NCBI GenBank assembly: GCA_964347975.1
Contig: CAYGAY010000001.1
Span: 465,613 to 529,612 of the forward strand
DNA from: Bin87 sp964347975
Lineage (GTDB): Bacteria > Chloroflexota > Dehalococcoidia > Lucifugimonadales > UBA3495
Direction: 5' to 3'
Length of the DNA stretch: 64,000 nucleotides
Under the pieces are notes generated by a model, which was not told the origin of the DNA, made no database searches, and was given only the letters and a program-made list of their open reading frames with translations. Position 1 is the first letter of the stretch; each line of letters opens with the position of its first letter. Made by a program: the position numbers and the translations under genes. Below are positions 35,004 to 43,625 of the stretch, one piece after another.

Positions 35004-35563
35004 CGACGAGCCGGGGCGAGCTGCGAGAGATGCACCCATGGGATGGCGAGCCCTTTCGCTATCGCCTAACGGAGTCGGCAGATTCTTTCACATTTGACTT
35101 GGAAGGGGAAGCGTTGAGTCCGGGGGAATCCACCAGTTTCAGCGTCGAGTCCCGCCAAAAGGGAGAAGGTTTGTGCCGGACGGAAGCTGGAAGGGAGTAC
35201 GCTTTCGCGTGGGAATGGGTCGGCCGGGAGTTGCACTTGTGGCTGGATGGAGACCTGTTGGTTTTCCAGCGGGCGGACCCTTCCACAAGCTCAGGACGGC
35301 GGCGAAGCAGCGGAGCCGCCAATGAAGCCACGGGAGACGTGCTGGCGCCTATGCCCGGCTCCGTGCTGGAGATATTGGTCGAAGAGGGTGACCGCGTGGA
35401 ACGGAATCAAACCGTCGCAATCATGGAGTCCATGAAAATGGAGCTGGTGATCACGGCGCCCCGGGATGGCGTCGTGCGGAGGGTGGCCGTCCAATCGGGG
35501 CAGCAAGTGGAAAGGGGAATGCGCCTGCTGGAGTTGGCGCCCATAAACGGCCCCGGCCCGTGA
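35000..35563 (+). CDS. Biotin carboxyl carrier (BT-BCCP part) of acyl-CoA carboxylase
   Basis: 187 aa from a GTG start with GGAGG 5-6 nt upstream. Residues 1-92 look like the beta-rich BT domain that joins alpha and beta subunits. A Ser/Gly/Arg linker (93-112) follows, then a biotinyl domain with the biotinylated lysine K146 in MESMKMEL and the usual APMPG turn. Together with the upstream gene it would equal a methylcrotonyl-CoA carboxylase alpha chain. The linker DNA resembles a CCCTTCGACAAGCTCAGG-type dispersed repeat. Confidence 0.88.
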   Translation: MTTSRGELREMHPWDGEPFRYRLTESADSFTFDLEGEALSPGESTSFSVESRQKGEGLCRTEAGREYAFAWEWVGRELHLWLDGDLLVFQRADPSTSSGRRRSSGAANEATGDVLAPMPGSVLEILVEEGDRVERNQTVAIMESMKMELVITAPRDGVVRRVAVQSGQQVERGMRLLELAPINGPGP

Positions 35564-35628
35564 CGGTTGCAATACCGAGCCTTGAACTTACTCTCCGCTT
35601 GGATTCGGTCAGTTGAGAGCACATCGGG

Positions 35629-35657
35629 TTGACTATCGCCACCGTTAGGAATACGAT
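35629..35657 (+). promoter_or_regulatory. Sigma-70 promoter for the DUF1800 operon
   Basis: TTGACT at 35629-35634, exactly 17 nt spacer, TACGAT at 35652-35657, giving a leader of about 150 nt before the ATG at 35815. The region of about 250 nt holds no other feature. Confidence 0.6.
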
Positions 35658-35814
35658 GGCATCGGCAACCACCCGGCGGATAGCTGCCCGTTTTTGGGTA
35701 GTGAACCGAGGGAATCGGCGTATATCATCTCGGTGCGGACGATAGCCACTGCGAACCGCAACCGATATGGTGTAGTCGTTCAAGGCCGCAGCTAGGTAAT
35801 CAGGAGGTAAAAAC

Positions 35815-37221
35815 ATGGCAGAAAAGGATATTGCCTTAATGGCCCACTTGATGCGGCGCGCCGGTTTCGGAGCGACGTATGAAGAACTGGAGGCTCGCGC
35901 CGCCAAGGGCTACGAAGAGACCGTTGAGGAACTACTGCATCCGGAGAACCAGCCTCCTATCCAGGAGGACATCCTGATGCGCTATCAGCCGCAGTGGGTA
36001 TCCAAGGCGGGACTGGAAGGTCAGCAGGAAGAATGGACCTTCCGGATGATCAACACCAAGCGCCCGCTGGAAGAGAAAATGGGCCTGTTCTGGCACCACA
36101 TCTTCTGCACCGGCCACGCCAAGTGCGAGTATCCCAAGCAGCAGCAGATCGAGCTCGATATGTTTCGCACTATGGGGTTCGGCAACTTCGAACAGCTGCT
36201 CATGGGTCTGTCCACCGACCCGGCCATGATGTTCTACCTGGACAACTGCATGAGCCACAAGGACGCCATCAACGAGAACTGGGGACGGGAGCTGCTGGAG
36301 CTGTTCTCCCTCGGTGTCGGCATGGACGGCGACGCCAACTACTCGGAGGATGACGTCAAGGAAGCCGCTCGCGCTTTCACCGGATGGACGGTCACCAACT
36401 CGGTTCCCCGCTACCCTTACGGGAAGTATGAAGCGGCGTTCATCTATGATCCGTCCGACCACGACTACGGCGAAAAGACCTTCCTGGGCCAAACCGGCAA
36501 CTGGAACGGCGAAGACATCGTGAAGATCATCGCCCGCCAGCCCGCAGCGGCCCGGTTCGTCGCCAGGCATATGTACAACTTCTTCGTCGCCGACGAGCCC
36601 CAGGTACCCGCCTGGCAGAACACGCCGCCGCGCGACCCCGAAGCCATCAAGATGCTGGAGGACGAGTACTTCCGATCCAACTACGATATCCGCTCGATGC
36701 TGCGCGTGCTGTTCAACTCCGACTTCTTCAAGAACGCCCGCTTCGAGAAGGTGAAGAGCCCGACCGAAACCGTGGTCGGCACCATGCGGCTCGTTGGCGA
36801 CTTCGACATGCCCAAGCCGGGCATGAACGCCATGACGCTGACCATCCGCTACATGGGCCAGGACCTGCTGAACCCGCCGACAGTTGAAGGCTGGCACACC
36901 GGTCGTGAGTGGATTGACAGCGGCACCCTGGTGGAGCGCATTAACTTCACCGCCGACGCTGTGGGCAACACCTCCCATCGCGGCGTCCAGGCCATCATCA
37001 ACCGTCTGGGATCCGAGGGCGAGACGATTTCGTCCGAGCGGTTGGTGGACGGCTGCTTGCAGTTGCTCGGCCATTACGAACTGGCCGAGGTCACGCGCAA
37101 CGAGTTGATCGCCCTTGCCGACAGTGAAGGCGAGCTCCGCACCGGCACCGACGAGTTCGACCAGCGCGTGGGCCAGATGCTGCAATCCATCGTGGCCACT
37201 ACCGAGTACCTGTTCGAGTAA
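35815..37221 (+). CDS. DUF1800 family protein
   Basis: 468 aa; start fixed by AGGAGGT 8 nt upstream. It has HLMRRAGFGA near the N-terminus and the family hallmark ENWGRELLELFSLGVG (about residues 144-159), plus AARAFTGWTV and DLLNPPTVEGWHTGREW. DUF1800 and DUF1501 genes usually travel as a pair, with DUF1501 resembling sulfatase/phosphatase-type enzymes; the function is unknown. Unlike most relatives there is no Tat or Sec signal, so the product may be cytoplasmic. Gene spacing to the next is 17 nt. Confidence 0.9.
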   Translation: MAEKDIALMAHLMRRAGFGATYEELEARAAKGYEETVEELLHPENQPPIQEDILMRYQPQWVSKAGLEGQQEEWTFRMINTKRPLEEKMGLFWHHIFCTGHAKCEYPKQQQIELDMFRTMGFGNFEQLLMGLSTDPAMMFYLDNCMSHKDAINENWGRELLELFSLGVGMDGDANYSEDDVKEAARAFTGWTVTNSVPRYPYGKYEAAFIYDPSDHDYGEKTFLGQTGNWNGEDIVKIIARQPAAARFVARHMYNFFVADEPQVPAWQNTPPRDPEAIKMLEDEYFRSNYDIRSMLRVLFNSDFFKNARFEKVKSPTETVVGTMRLVGDFDMPKPGMNAMTLTIRYMGQDLLNPPTVEGWHTGREWIDSGTLVERINFTADAVGNTSHRGVQAIINRLGSEGETISSERLVDGCLQLLGHYELAEVTRNELIALADSEGELRTGTDEFDQRVGQMLQSIVATTEYLFE

Positions 37222-37238
37222 CCAAGGAGGCGAAAGAT

Positions 37239-38372
37239 ATGACAGCCACCAAGAAAGATCCGGTGCTGGTGGTCCTCCAGTTGTCGGGGGGCAACGATGC
37301 GCTGAACACCATCATTCCGTATGGCGACCCCCTGTACCTGGACAACCGGCCCAATGTCCGAATACCTATTGACCAGGTCCTGCCCATCAATGACCAAATT
37401 GGTTTCAACCCGGCTATGGGGCCGATCAAGCGCCTGTACGATGAGGGCAAAGTCGCCGTCATCCAGGGCGTGGGCTACCCCAATCCCAGCCGCTCGCACT
37501 TCCGCTCCATGGACATCTGGCACACCTGTGAGCCGGACAAGGTGGGAGACGAGGGCTGGCTGGGCCGGGCCGTGCGCGACCTGGACCCGCAGAAGGAAAA
37601 CGTTTTGACCGGCGTGAACTTCGGCCGCGGTCTTCCCCGGTCGCTGGTAGCCCCGGGCGTTCCGGTTGCCTCCGTGGGCAACCTGGAGACCTACGGCGTA
37701 CTCACGGGCATCGAGGTTGAGGAACAGCGCACCAAGGCGTTGGACGTCTTCTCGCGTGTTTACTCGCCGATGCTGGGCCAGGGCCCGGTGCTGGACTACT
37801 TCGCCCAGACCGGTCTGGATGCGCTGGAAGGCGCAGACATCCTGAGCACCGCTCCGGCCATGTACTCCTCCTCGGTGGAGTACGGCAATGACACCGTTGC
37901 CCAATACATGCGCAACATCGCGCAGACGCACCTGGCCGGGTTCGGCACTCGCGTGCTCTACACCACTGCGCCGTACAACAGCTTTGACACCCACGCCGGC
38001 GAGTTGGCCAACCACACCCGCCTGTGGACCGAGACCTCCCACGCCGTCGCCGACTTCTACGATGACCTGAAGGAACACGACGCCGGCGACAACGTGATCC
38101 TGCTGGTCTTCACCGAGTTCGGGCGCCGGGTGCACGACAACGGCTCCGGCACCGACCACGGTTCAGGCGGCGTCGCCTTTGTGGTGGGCGAGAACGTCAA
38201 GGGCGGCCTCTACGGCGAGTACCCCTCCCTGGAGGAAAACAAGCTGCTCGAGGGTGACCTGCACTTCAACAACGACTTCCGCGGCCTTTATTCCACCCTC
38301 CTGGAGAAGTGGATGGGTCTGGATGCCCAGCCCATCGTGAACGGCTCCTTCGAGCAGATGGACTTCATTTAG
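37239..38372 (+). CDS. DUF1501 family protein
   Basis: 377 aa, start with AAGGAGGCGA upstream. Marks: VVLQLSGGNDALNTIIPYGDP, PNPSRSHFRSMDIWHT (metal-site region in the alkaline-phosphatase-like superfamily), FTEFGRRVHDNGSGTDHGSGG. It lacks the Tat leader normal for the family, as does its DUF1800 partner. It probably works with that partner; the reaction is unknown. It is followed by the NHL gene after 20 nt. Confidence 0.9.
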   Translation: MTATKKDPVLVVLQLSGGNDALNTIIPYGDPLYLDNRPNVRIPIDQVLPINDQIGFNPAMGPIKRLYDEGKVAVIQGVGYPNPSRSHFRSMDIWHTCEPDKVGDEGWLGRAVRDLDPQKENVLTGVNFGRGLPRSLVAPGVPVASVGNLETYGVLTGIEVEEQRTKALDVFSRVYSPMLGQGPVLDYFAQTGLDALEGADILSTAPAMYSSSVEYGNDTVAQYMRNIAQTHLAGFGTRVLYTTAPYNSFDTHAGELANHTRLWTETSHAVADFYDDLKEHDAGDNVILLVFTEFGRRVHDNGSGTDHGSGGVAFVVGENVKGGLYGEYPSLEENKLLEGDLHFNNDFRGLYSTLLEKWMGLDAQPIVNGSFEQMDFI

Positions 38373-38392
38373 CCCGACACAAGGAGGCGATT

Positions 38393-39427
38393 ATGGTTAC
38401 AGCAACCAGAATATCCCACGTCCAGCTCCAATACAGCCACACTATCGGGCGTGGTGAGCAATTTGGACCGGGTTTTACCTACCCGATCCACATGGCGCGA
38501 GGCGAAGACGATCTGATGTACGTCCTCTGCCGGTCCTCTGAGTACCGGCCCGAGGGCACCCGCGTCACGGTCTGCACCGTTGACGAGGAATACGTCAACG
38601 CCTTTGCCCGCGGCGTTCCCCAGCAGGGTCCCCACGAATACAATTTCGAGGATGGTTCCCTGGTATGGCCCGTCAACGTGGCCATCGCCAGCAACGGCAA
38701 CGTTTACGTGTCCGACGAATGGCTCCACCGCATCTCCATGTTCACCCGTGACGGGGAGTACATCGGGAAGTGGGAAGAGAACATCGGCAGTGGCGACGGC
38801 CAGCTGGACCGGCCGGCCGGCTTGGCCGTTGACGGCGACGACAACGTCTGGGTCGTGGACGGCAATAACCACCGCGTCCAGAAGTTCACTCCCGACGGTC
38901 AGTTCCTGACGAAATTCGGGAGCTACGGCCAGGGCGACGGCGAGTTGGATAGCCCCTGGGGCATCGACATTGACAGCCAGGGGAACATCTTCATCGCCGA
39001 CTGGCGGAATGACCGGGTTCAGAAGTTCAGCCCATCCGGTGAGTTCTTGATGAAATTTGGCTCCTCCGGCGATGGAGAGGGCGAGTTCAACCGACCCGCC
39101 GACGTGGCGGTGGACCGGGACGGCATCATCTACGTGGCCGACTGGCTGAACAACCGGCTGCAGTACTTTGACCCGGACGGCAACTTCTGCGGCTTGAAGA
39201 CCGGCGAAGCCACCGTCTCCAAGTGGGGCAAGGACAAGCTGGACGCCAACCCTGAGATGTGGGGTGAGCGAGAGCGCGCTCCCGGCCTCGAACGGGAACG
39301 AGACTTCTGGGCTCCCACCGGCGTCGCAGTGGACGAGGCCAACCGGGTGTTCGTCTGTGAAGGTCCGCGCAACCGCATTCAGGTGTTCCAAAAGCAGGCC
39401 CTCACCTTCATGGGGCCTCGCCTGTAG
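38393..39427 (+). CDS. NHL-repeat beta-propeller protein
   Basis: 344 aa from ATG 38393, which has AAGGAGG 5-6 nt upstream; the longer frame from 38309 overlaps DUF1501 and is not used. At least four NHL repeats are visible (for example LDRPAGLAVDGDDNVWVVDG, NHRVQKFTPDGQFLTKFG, NRPADVAVDRDGIIYVADW). NHL propellers bind proteins or ligands, and related lyases (peptidylglycine-type) are known. Third gene of the DUF1800-DUF1501 operon, closed by a strong terminator. Confidence 0.9.
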   Translation: MVTATRISHVQLQYSHTIGRGEQFGPGFTYPIHMARGEDDLMYVLCRSSEYRPEGTRVTVCTVDEEYVNAFARGVPQQGPHEYNFEDGSLVWPVNVAIASNGNVYVSDEWLHRISMFTRDGEYIGKWEENIGSGDGQLDRPAGLAVDGDDNVWVVDGNNHRVQKFTPDGQFLTKFGSYGQGDGELDSPWGIDIDSQGNIFIADWRNDRVQKFSPSGEFLMKFGSSGDGEGEFNRPADVAVDRDGIIYVADWLNNRLQYFDPDGNFCGLKTGEATVSKWGKDKLDANPEMWGERERAPGLERERDFWAPTGVAVDEANRVFVCEGPRNRIQVFQKQALTFMGPRL

Positions 39428-39451
39428 TCGTTGACGACAGAGCGACACGCC

Positions 39452-39498
39452 AAAGCCCCCGTCCGCAACCGTTCCAAAACGGATTGGACGGGGGCTTT
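39452..39498 (+). terminator. Strong terminator of the DUF1800-DUF1501-NHL operon
   Basis: A perfect 13-bp stem (AAAGCCCCCGTCC with GGACGGGGGCTTT) around a 21-nt loop that holds a small inner stem. The stem ends in CTTT. Confidence 0.85.
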
Positions 39499-39556
39499 CC
39501 CATGTGATATGAGGAAGTAACGCAATCCGTTTCGGTGACAGGAGTCGGTCCTCGCC

Positions 39557-40303
39557 ATGCCCGCCAGTGTAGCTCGAATACCCAACCTGGAATGTGAAGC
39601 ATTCTATTACGACATGGAGAGACGCGGCATCGCCCTCCTGGACATGGAACCCAACGCTGTCGCTGATGCGCTGAAGCAGGGAGAAATAGATGCCGGTCCG
39701 GTGTCCCTATTGGATATCGACCTGCTGACCTCGCAGGCGGAGTTGATCACCGGATTCTGCGTAGCCTCCGTTAACCGGGCGATCTCTTCCGTACTGCTCT
39801 CCAATATACCCATCTCAGATCTGGGCGGCCGCAGCGTCGCCGTCAGCGAGCCGGACCCAACATCCTTGCAGTTGCTCAGGCTTTTATTTGCCCAGAAGCA
39901 CGGGATAGGCGATCCAGCCATCGTTGACCGTGCATCCGAACACGATGCTCTGTTGCTGACGGGCAATCGGGCGCTGCGGGGACGCAGGGCAGAGCGTGGA
40001 TTTTCCCATCGTTACGACCTGGGTGAAGAGTGGCAGACCTGGACCGGCCTGCCATTCGTGTTCAGCCGCTGGATGGCCCGGAGGGACATGGATCGGCAGG
40101 ACTTCCTGATGGTGCAGGACGCGCTGTTCGTTGGGCAAGAGGACTGGATGAATAACCTCTACAAGGACACCAGCCCGCGCAACGACTTGCTGATGCTGTC
40201 CCGGGAGGTGCTGGAATATGTGCAGGGGATGCGGTTCTTCATGGGGGTCCCGGAACAGCGGGCGGTCGCGCTGTTCCGGGAGAAGCTGTCGTTACTGGAA
40301 TAG
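39557..40303 (+). CDS. MqnA/MqnD-family menaquinone biosynthesis-like protein
   Basis: 248 aa of the periplasmic-binding-like MqnA fold; MqnA is the chorismate dehydratase of the futalosine pathway. Family marks: ALKQGEIDAGPVSLLD, SSVLLSNIPISDLGGRSVAV, TSLQLLRLLF, ALLLTGNRALR, YDLGEEWQTWTGLPFVFSRWMA. It is rather short. There are no other mqn genes in the window, so an MqnA-like protein with another ligand is possible. Confidence 0.8.
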   Translation: MPASVARIPNLECEAFYYDMERRGIALLDMEPNAVADALKQGEIDAGPVSLLDIDLLTSQAELITGFCVASVNRAISSVLLSNIPISDLGGRSVAVSEPDPTSLQLLRLLFAQKHGIGDPAIVDRASEHDALLLTGNRALRGRRAERGFSHRYDLGEEWQTWTGLPFVFSRWMARRDMDRQDFLMVQDALFVGQEDWMNNLYKDTSPRNDLLMLSREVLEYVQGMRFFMGVPEQRAVALFREKLSLLE

Positions 40304-40368
40304 CCAGGACAGCCCCAAGGCGCGTCGCCGCCGCACGATGCAAGCCATTGGGATTGGCTTGGCAGACG

Positions 40369-41361
40369 CTATCCGCTGGCAATGGCCATGGCGCCAACCG
40401 CCACCGTTCCCAGTTCCACCGGCAACCTCTTCCAGGTGACGCCGCGATCTTCGCTGCAGTACAGGGATCCCCCGTCTGTGCCGGCGTACACCTTGTTGGT
40501 TTCCCCGGGATCCCATTCGAAAGCGACGACCATGTCCTGCGGGTTCTCTCCTTCCCCTAAACCATCCACCAACTTCCAACTCCGACCTGCATCAATAGAC
40601 CGATAGAACTGTGGATTGCTGCGGCGGGCGTTTTCGGATACGGTGACCAGCACTAGATCGGCGTCGTCGGGCGCCGCCGATATGTGCAGAGTGTACCTCC
40701 GCTGTATCCCGGCGTTGATAAGTTCCCAATCGTCTCCACCATTATCGGATCGATAAGGAGCGCGGGCCGTCGCGACGTAGATGCTTTGGGGTCGATGGGC
40801 GCTGAGGTTTACACAGTGAATGTCGTCGTTTAGTCCGGGCAGCTGCTTCCAAGTCGCCCCGCCGTCGCCGGACCGCACCATTCCACCGACTTCGATACCG
40901 GCGTACAAACGATTGGGATCATCTGGAGCAGCCCGAAGATCTCGCACATGGGAGTCACGGGTCGGCGCATGGAATCCCCATTCGGTCGATTCAGGCACGT
41001 CCTGGAGTCCTCGACATTCTTCCCATGTCTTGCCGCCGTCTCCCGAGCGGTAAACCGCGGCCGGTTCGCTGCCGACATATACGGTTTCTACTTCGGTGGG
41101 ATGGGCAAGTACGCTGTGGGCATAGGGAGTGGGATACTCTCCCAGATGTCGCCAGGTCAGCCCGCTGTCATCGGAACGATAGACACCGGCTTCATACGCC
41201 GCCAGGTACGCTCTTCCCGGGTTCGGCGTACTGGCGGTCAGCCGAGCGGCCGCGTGCGCCAGAGGGGTCACAGGCCCTTGTGTCCAAGTTTTGCCGCCGT
41301 CGGCGGTGGACACCGCGCAGACCCCGTCGTGCATTCCAACGTAGATTGTGGTCGAGGGCAT
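40369..41361 (-). CDS. BNR/Asp-box repeat beta-propeller protein, second copy
   Basis: 330 aa from ATG 41361, which has AAGGAG 8 nt upstream (the frame extends to 41397). Repeated Asp boxes: STADGGKTWTQ, SDDSGLTWRHL, SGDGGKTWEEC, SGDGGATWKQL, SDNGGDDWELI, SIDAGRSWKLV, SEDRGVTWKRL. Same family as 19603-20592, also without a signal peptide. It probably forms a six- or seven-bladed propeller. Confidence 0.85.
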   Translation of the reverse strand: MPSTTIYVGMHDGVCAVSTADGGKTWTQGPVTPLAHAAARLTASTPNPGRAYLAAYEAGVYRSDDSGLTWRHLGEYPTPYAHSVLAHPTEVETVYVGSEPAAVYRSGDGGKTWEECRGLQDVPESTEWGFHAPTRDSHVRDLRAAPDDPNRLYAGIEVGGMVRSGDGGATWKQLPGLNDDIHCVNLSAHRPQSIYVATARAPYRSDNGGDDWELINAGIQRRYTLHISAAPDDADLVLVTVSENARRSNPQFYRSIDAGRSWKLVDGLGEGENPQDMVVAFEWDPGETNKVYAGTDGGSLYCSEDRGVTWKRLPVELGTVAVGAMAIASG

Positions 41362-41479
41362 TTCGCAACTCCTTGCCTGTAGGTCGAAGGCGCTCATCTA
41401 GTCGGCATATTCCGACAATCTGCATTATCCGTCAACACGATGTGAAGCCACAGGCGCGGGATCCAGGATGATTGCAAAG

Positions 41480-42085
41480 TCAGGGTAGCTGTCCAGTCCG
41501 GCAGGCGATAGTCTGTTTTGGGCGGAAGGCGCAGGTCTTGGCGCGCAAAGGCAAGGACATTCGCTCCGTAAGCCACTCGGCTCGGTCCAGGACGTTCAAG
41601 CTCACGTTCACCAACGCGGCGAAGACTTCCCCCAATCCCGGACGGCGCAAGGTATGCCGGTCTTCGTCCCAGCTGCGGTCTTTCACATGATGCAAGCTAT
41701 TTTCAATACTCCAATGCTGGCGGAAAAGCCGGAGCAATTGGGCCGGGCCGCACCGTTCCGGCGGCCGGCTGGTCAGCAACTCAGCGATGGCTTGGGTTCA
41801 GGACACGAAGCAGTTCTAAAACTGCACCGGGTCCAGGCGGGCAAAGCCATCGCCGAAGGCATCGTGGGACGCAATACCATGAGGCTGCTCCCAGAAGGTT
41901 TGAAACCCGGCCAGTTTGCCCCTGCCGAAAAGCTCGATGTGGACCCAGAAATCGGCGCCGCAGCTGGTGGCACAGATGGCAATGGCCGAAATGTCCACCA
42001 GTTTGCGACGCCGAGTGCGTTCCACTCGAGGATCCTCCAACTCAGCGAAATGATCGAGAATAGTCGACTTGGGTGATTGCGCCAT
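41480..42085 (-). pseudogene. ISAs1-type transposase remnant with internal deletion
   Basis: The N-terminal part (MAQSPKSTILDHFAELEDPR ... HGIASHDAFGDGFARLDPVQF) and the C-terminal part (AQLLRLFRQHWSIENSLHHV ... LALVNVSLNVL-like) of an ISAs1-family transposase lie in one frame. Between them are a TAG and a TGA in place of normal residues (FARLDPVQF*NCFVS*TQAIAELL), and the central DDE part, roughly 170-180 residues by family length, is missing. It is dead. I did not identify the IS ends. Confidence 0.8.
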
Positions 42086-42193
42086 GCCCTCCTACCGCCA
42101 CGAACTGCAACGGATCATGGCACATTATCAGGTATCTAAAAAACCTATTAACCTGAGTTCGGGATATCGGGATGCCTCCCCAAGAAAGAACGG

Positions 42194-42665
42194 GTATTCT
42201 TTAGTGAGATCATGACGCTGCTCATCCACTTTCACCAGTCCTGCTACGCACCTTCCAGGACTATTAAACCCAGCACGCGCAACCTCACCTCAGAGCCGAG
42301 TTCCCCGGGCTGGTCAGCTACCACCGCTTCGTAGAGTTGATGCCCACCGCGCTGGTCCCCCCAGCCGCCTACTTGCAGCAGCGCCAGGGCGACTGCACGG
42401 GCATTTCCTTCGTGGACGCCACTGCCCGCAAGGTCTGCCACAACAAACGCATTCCCCGCCACCGGGTTTTTGCCGGCGTGGCGGCTCGGGCAAGACTACC
42501 ATGGGCTGGTTTTACGGCTTCAATCTCCACCTGGCGGTCAATGACCGGGGCGAAATCCTGGCCTGCCAGCTGACCCCGGGCCATGTGGATGACCGCAAGC
42601 CGCTGCCCAGGCTGGCTCAAGGAACGACTTCCGGGGCATAAGTGCGCAGCTCTTCCTCAGCAAAG
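42194..42665 (+). pseudogene. IS982-type transposase remnant, several frameshifts
   Basis: Pieces in different frames read FSEIMTLLIHFHQSCY, FPGLVSYHRFVELMPTALV, YLQQRQGDCTGISFVDATA, CHNKRIPRHRVFAGVAAR, GKTTMGWFYGFNLHLAVN, DRGEILACQLTPGHVDDRK, LPRLAQGT and GISAQLFLS, the IS982 transposase order. The C-terminal third is gone and at least three frameshifts are present. It lies beside the ISAs1 remnant. Confidence 0.8.
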
Positions 42666-42737
42666 TAGTATCGAAGCCGGATGACGCGGTGCAGCCCGCC
42701 TTCGAGTATGTCATCATCAATCGCCATACTTAAACCA

Positions 42738-43550
42738 TTACCTGTTCAGCAGCCACCACTCGTCGCTGCCCAGGTTGAACTCGATGCGGCGGAACCCCTC
42801 GGCGTAGGGGACACCGCAGCGCTCCCCTTGCCGGCGGCAGCCCTCGGTCATCCGGTCCAGGCGTTGGGACCTGGTGCGAGCGCTGATCTGAGATGCGTGC
42901 TTGCTGAGGGCTTCGGCTTTCTTGAGAATGTGCTCCTCGGTGATGGAGACGAAGGTGTCGGGCCGCTCCGACCCCCAGAGCAGGGCTTCGCGTACCATGT
43001 GGGGTTCCAGACCTTCCTCTTTGATTTGCTCCGGGAAGTCCAGCCAGCTCCAGGCGTAGGAAAACGCGGCATCCAGGGCGGCCTGTCCGCTGTGGCGGTG
43101 GTCCCGGTGGGTGTGTGAGGTGACGCGGTAGGGGTCGATGCCAAAGATAACCTCCGGCTTGTGCCGGCGGATCTCCCGGACAACCTGCCCCCGGTATTCG
43201 TGGGTGTCTTCCAGTTCACCGTCGCCGTAGCCCAGGAAAACCACCTCGGCCACGCCGAGCACGTTGGCGGCGTTCTGCTGCTCTGTCTCGCGGGTGGCCG
43301 CCAGAGATTCCGGAGTGAATGAACGATCACCAGTGCCCTTATTGCCGTTGGTGCACATCAAAATGACCACCTTGGTGCCCGAGCCGGCTATCCACTTGGC
43401 CATGGTAGCCCCGCATCCACCCTCGGCGTCGTCGGGATGCGGCGTGACCACCAGGGCGCTGCGGGGAGCCTCGGTTATCACCCGCGGCGCCGGCGCGTAT
43501 TCCTGATTGGGATAACCCCATCCGTCGATGCCGTGCGGTCTGCTGGTCAT
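42738..43550 (-). CDS. PIG-L (LmbE-type) deacetylase family protein
   Basis: 270 aa. Zinc-site motif TPHPDDAEGGCG at residues 36-47, with H38 and D41 as ligands, D40 catalytic, and the distal His cluster SHTHRDHRHSGQAA. PIG-L enzymes remove N-acetyl groups from sugars or small glycoconjugates (for example the mycothiol or bacillithiol pathway). Without partner genes the substrate is open. The adjacent minus-strand gene is an aldehyde dehydrogenase, 75 nt upstream. Confidence 0.88.
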   Translation of the reverse strand: MTSRPHGIDGWGYPNQEYAPAPRVITEAPRSALVVTPHPDDAEGGCGATMAKWIAGSGTKVVILMCTNGNKGTGDRSFTPESLAATRETEQQNAANVLGVAEVVFLGYGDGELEDTHEYRGQVVREIRRHKPEVIFGIDPYRVTSHTHRDHRHSGQAALDAAFSYAWSWLDFPEQIKEEGLEPHMVREALLWGSERPDTFVSITEEHILKKAEALSKHASQISARTRSQRLDRMTEGCRRQGERCGVPYAEGFRRIEFNLGSDEWWLLNR

Positions 43551-43577
43551 GTTGATACTCCGTTATCGGCGAATCGG

Positions 43578-43603
43578 TAGGGGCGGGTTTAAACCCGCCC
43601 CTA
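43578..43603. terminator. 26-bp perfect palindrome between two minus-strand genes
   Basis: TAGGGGCGGGTTT followed by its exact inverse, 13 bp each, with no separate loop base. It is in the 75-nt gap between the aldehyde dehydrogenase gene and the PIG-L gene. Same family as 1123-1156 and 25074-25096; it may attenuate read-through. Confidence 0.6.
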
Positions 43604-43625
43604 CGGGTGAGCATCGGCGGTATGG

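Noticed and set aside
35932..37185. Long open frame (417 codons) on the minus strand opposite the DUF1800 gene
   Set aside because: The translation has no recognisable domain, and the plus-strand DUF1800 has family motifs and a ribosome site. It is a shadow caused by biased codons.
37074..39448. Two long minus-strand frames (361 and 359 codons) opposite DUF1501 and the NHL gene
   Set aside because: Low-complexity V/G/H-rich translations mirroring the plus-strand genes; no ribosome sites or domains.
41805..41820. In-frame TGA in the ISAs1 remnant as another selenocysteine codon
   Set aside because: A TAG lies six codons before it and the central domain is deleted; the position is a Trp in the family, so it is ordinary decay.
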